The position numbers and the translations under genes were made by a program. Shown here piece after piece: positions 62,238 through 64,000 of a stretch of 64,000 nt of DNA (its first letter is position 1; each line of letters starts with the position of its first letter). The notes beneath the pieces were generated by a model. The model searched no databases. It was not told the DNA's origin and saw only the letters and a list, made by a program, of their open reading frames with translations. Where the stretch lies: NCBI GenBank assembly GCA_009843635.1, contig VYDB01000112.1, forward strand, positions 1 through 64,000. The letters are read 5' to 3'. The DNA is from Gammaproteobacteria bacterium. Lineage in GTDB: Bacteria; Pseudomonadota; Gammaproteobacteria; Pseudomonadales; Azotimanducaceae.

Positions 62238-62993
62238 TCAGTTTTCCAGGCTTTCGATCCGCTCCAAAGTGCTGCTTCCGGCCGGGTAACGCCCTTGGGC
62301 TAGGGCCTTGGCCAGAGCTCGAATGCGGGGCAGCGCCAAGGGGCGGTAGCGGATGTGCTCAACGGACACGTTGATGTGCGGGGAGCAGGTGACAGGGGCA
62401 GCGTGGGTGTGGCCGTGAACGTTCACCCAACCCTTCGGCACGTCGGACAGCGGCATGTGGGTGAAGAGCAGCGGCGGATCCCCGGCGGCGCACAGCAGGG
62501 AGCAGATATCGTCGAAGCCATCCACCCGCAGGGCGCCGGAACCGGTCAGGTCGTGGTTGCCGACCACCAGTTGCTTCACCCGCCCCGGCCCGTGGCGAAT
62601 GCGCGACCAGGTGGCCTCGCCCACCGCCTTGCGCATCGCCACGTCGCCCACGAACAGCAAGGCGTCCGCCGGGGTGACGGTGGTTGCCCAGTTGGCGTAC
62701 AGCGCATCGTCCATGGCGGATGCATTGGCGAATGGCCGATTGGTGTAGCGGATGATGTTCTCGTGGCCTAGATGCAAGTCCGACCATACCCAAACGGTGC
62801 TCAGTCCGTCTTCCATGCTTGGGGCCAAAGAGCGGGCGGGCAAGGCGTCCAAGGCGCGCAGCATGGCACGGAACACTTTGCGGCCGTGCCGCCCGTCGCC
62901 GGCACGGCCAGCGGCGGCGGCTTCAAGATGCGCTCGGTAGGCGGCCTCGGCCTTGAGGAGCGCCAAGTCGGCGTTGAAGCACTCGCTGGTCAT
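62238..62993 (-). CDS. Metallophosphoesterase
   Basis: 251 aa. Full calcineurin-type motif series: WSDLHLGHEN, LFVGDVAM, VVGNHDLTG, LFTHMP, NVHGHTH. A helical N-terminal region of about 65 residues precedes it. Could remove phosphates from RNA ends or act on nucleotides; the converging RNA ligase 12 bases away makes RNA repair a possibility, though unproven. Confidence 0.88.
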   Translation of the reverse strand: MTSECFNADLALLKAEAAYRAHLEAAAAGRAGDGRHGRKVFRAMLRALDALPARSLAPSMEDGLSTVWVWSDLHLGHENIIRYTNRPFANASAMDDALYANWATTVTPADALLFVGDVAMRKAVGEATWSRIRHGPGRVKQLVVGNHDLTGSGALRVDGFDDICSLLCAAGDPPLLFTHMPLSDVPKGWVNVHGHTHAAPVTCSPHINVSVEHIRYRPLALPRIRALAKALAQGRYPAGSSTLERIESLEN

Positions 62994-63008
62994 GGTAGGT
63001 GCAGGCTG

Positions 63009-64000
63009 CTAGGAATCGGCTGCGGCGATTCGTTCACGGCCGGCCTTGATCGCTTGGGCGGTTGCCGCCGGGGCTGCGCCGCCGATGTGGTCGCGGGCGG
63101 CCAACGAGCCTTCCACCGTCAACACGTCGAACACGTCCGCCTCCACCCGATCGCCGGCCAGCGTCTTGAGTTGCGCCAAGGGGATTTCGTCCAGTTCGAT
63201 CCCCTGCTGCACGGCGTAGGCAACAGTCTTGCCCACGGCCTCGTGGGCGTCGCGGAAAGGTGCGCCCCGGCGCACCAGGTAGTCGGCGAAGTCCGTCGCC
63301 GTAGCGAATCCCTGCCGGGCGGCGCGGGCCATGGCGCCGGTGTCCGCCTCGATGTGCGGCAGCAGGCCGAGCATCGCGGTGAGGCAGTTCCTGAGGGTGT
63401 CCACGGCGTCGAACAACGGTTCCTTGTCCTCTTGGTTGTCCTTGTTGTAGGCCAGCGGCTGGCCCTTCATCAGGGTCAGCAACGCGGCCAGGTCGCCGAA
63501 CACGCGGCCGGCCTTGCCGCGCACCAGTTCCGGCACATCCGGGTTCTTCTTCTGCGGCATGATGCTGGAGCCCGTGCAGAAGCGGTCCGGCAAGGAAACG
63601 AAGGCGAACGGCTGGCTGGTCCAGAGCACGAGTTCCTCGCACCAGCGGCTCAGGTGCATCATGGTCAAGGCGGCAGCGGCCGTGAACTCGATGGCGAAGT
63701 CTCGGTCGCTTACCGCGTCGAGCGAGTTGGCGGCCACGCCCTCGAAACCGAGCTCCCGGGCGGTGAAGCTGCGGTCGATGGGGAAGGTGGTGCCTGCCAG
63801 GGCTGCGGCGCCGAGCGGCAATTGATTGACTCGGCGGCGGCAGTCCACGAGGCGGTCGCGGTCGCGCAGCAGCATCTCGAACCAAGCCAGCAGGTGATGG
63901 CCGAAACTGATGGGTTGCGCCGCCTGCAGGTGGGTGTAGCCTGGCATGACCGCTTCGCCATAACGCTCCGCGAGATCAAGCAAGGCGCTTGCCAAGGCGT
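63009..64000 (-). CDS. argH: Argininosuccinate lyase, C-terminal part (cut by the window edge)
   Basis: At least 330 aa of ArgH, which splits argininosuccinate to arginine and fumarate. The fumarase-superfamily signature [15 protein letters not shown] is present, as are [11 protein letters not shown] and the C-terminal [11 protein letters not shown] domain. The start lies beyond 64000. 15 bases after it comes the metallophosphoesterase, on the same strand. Confidence 0.95.
   Translation of the reverse strand, partial: ALASALLDLAERYGEAVMPGYTHLQAAQPISFGHHLLAWFEMLLRDRDRLVDCRRRVNQLPLGAAALAGTTFPIDRSFTARELGFEGVAANSLDAVSDRDFAIEFTAAAALTMMHLSRWCEELVLWTSQPFAFVSLPDRFCTGSSIMPQKKNPDVPELVRGKAGRVFGDLAALLTLMKGQPLAYNKDNQEDKEPLFDAVDTLRNCLTAMLGLLPHIEADTGAMARAARQGFATATDFADYLVRRGAPFRDAHEAVGKTVAYAVQQGIELDEIPLAQLKTLAGDRVEADVFDVLTVEGSLAARDHIGGAAPAATAQAIKAGRERIAAADS

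Overview
The window looks like a chromosomal segment of a Gammaproteobacterium, probably an uncultured marine or host-associated one. It is GC-rich with very tight gene packing. The best taxonomic anchor is the minus-strand run lptM-lysA-dapF-DUF484-xerC-HAD phosphatase (54409-59268), an order known from Pseudomonas and relatives. Supporting signs are a single-chain hldE, comM, a TorF-glnK-amtB unit, a cytochrome c5 and a TonB-dependent receptor. No rRNA, tRNA, CRISPR array or intact insertion sequence was seen.

Layout. (1) 1-4412: a defence-like patch with an AbiEi/AbiEii type IV toxin-antitoxin pair, a CBS-domain protein ending in a HEPN-type RNxxxH motif, and a PD-(D/E)XK nuclease of the PDDEXK_4 type. 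(2) 4500-12162, minus strand: amino-acid permease, acyl-CoA dehydrogenase, a glutamate-cysteine-ligase-like enzyme, an aspartoacylase-like hydrolase, a MAPEG protein, an SDR and hldE, mostly overlapping. (3) 12201-14780: a ParDE module, a secreted spondin-domain protein and a VOC protein. (4) 14919-19933: quinone oxidoreductase, hisF-hisH, hemH, a LysR regulator and a small exported protein. (5) 19979-24261: VOC protein, Rieske oxygenase, SDR and serine hydrolase, probably a small catabolic set. (6) 24275-48156: a carbohydrate locus. Its core is a nine-gene, translationally coupled minus-strand operon (solute-binding protein, two unusual permeases, ATPase, cytosolic GH13, P450, sulfatase, PhyH dioxygenase, exported GH13). 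Around it lie a second PhyH gene, a LacI regulator, a TonB receptor behind a double palindromic operator, a lipoprotein fusing an FG-GAP/ASPIC region to a vanadium-haloperoxidase domain, an ATC-hydrolase-like protein and a GH43 enzyme. (7) 48285-54412: cytochrome c5, comM, TorF porin, glnK-amtB and thrC. (8) 54409-64000: the lysA/dapF/xerC cluster, an AAA ATPase, an RNA ligase, a metallophosphoesterase and the 3' part of argH.

How the parts fit. The carbohydrate locus reads as a scavenging system. The TonB receptor brings oligosaccharides across the outer membrane, an exported GH13 and a sulfatase trim them, the ABC transporter imports them, and the cytosolic GH13, P450 and PhyH enzymes finish decorated sugars. 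The substrate is not known; a sulfated and perhaps O-alkylated alpha-glucoside is my inference.

Non-coding structure not explained by genes: a 49-bp dispersed repeat (34-82 and 14805-14853); a two-hairpin element found at two gene ends with compensatory base changes (18438-18479 and 59332-59376); a fold-back, MITE-like element between lptM and lysA (58884-59143); and an 18-bp repeat (37962 and 58939).
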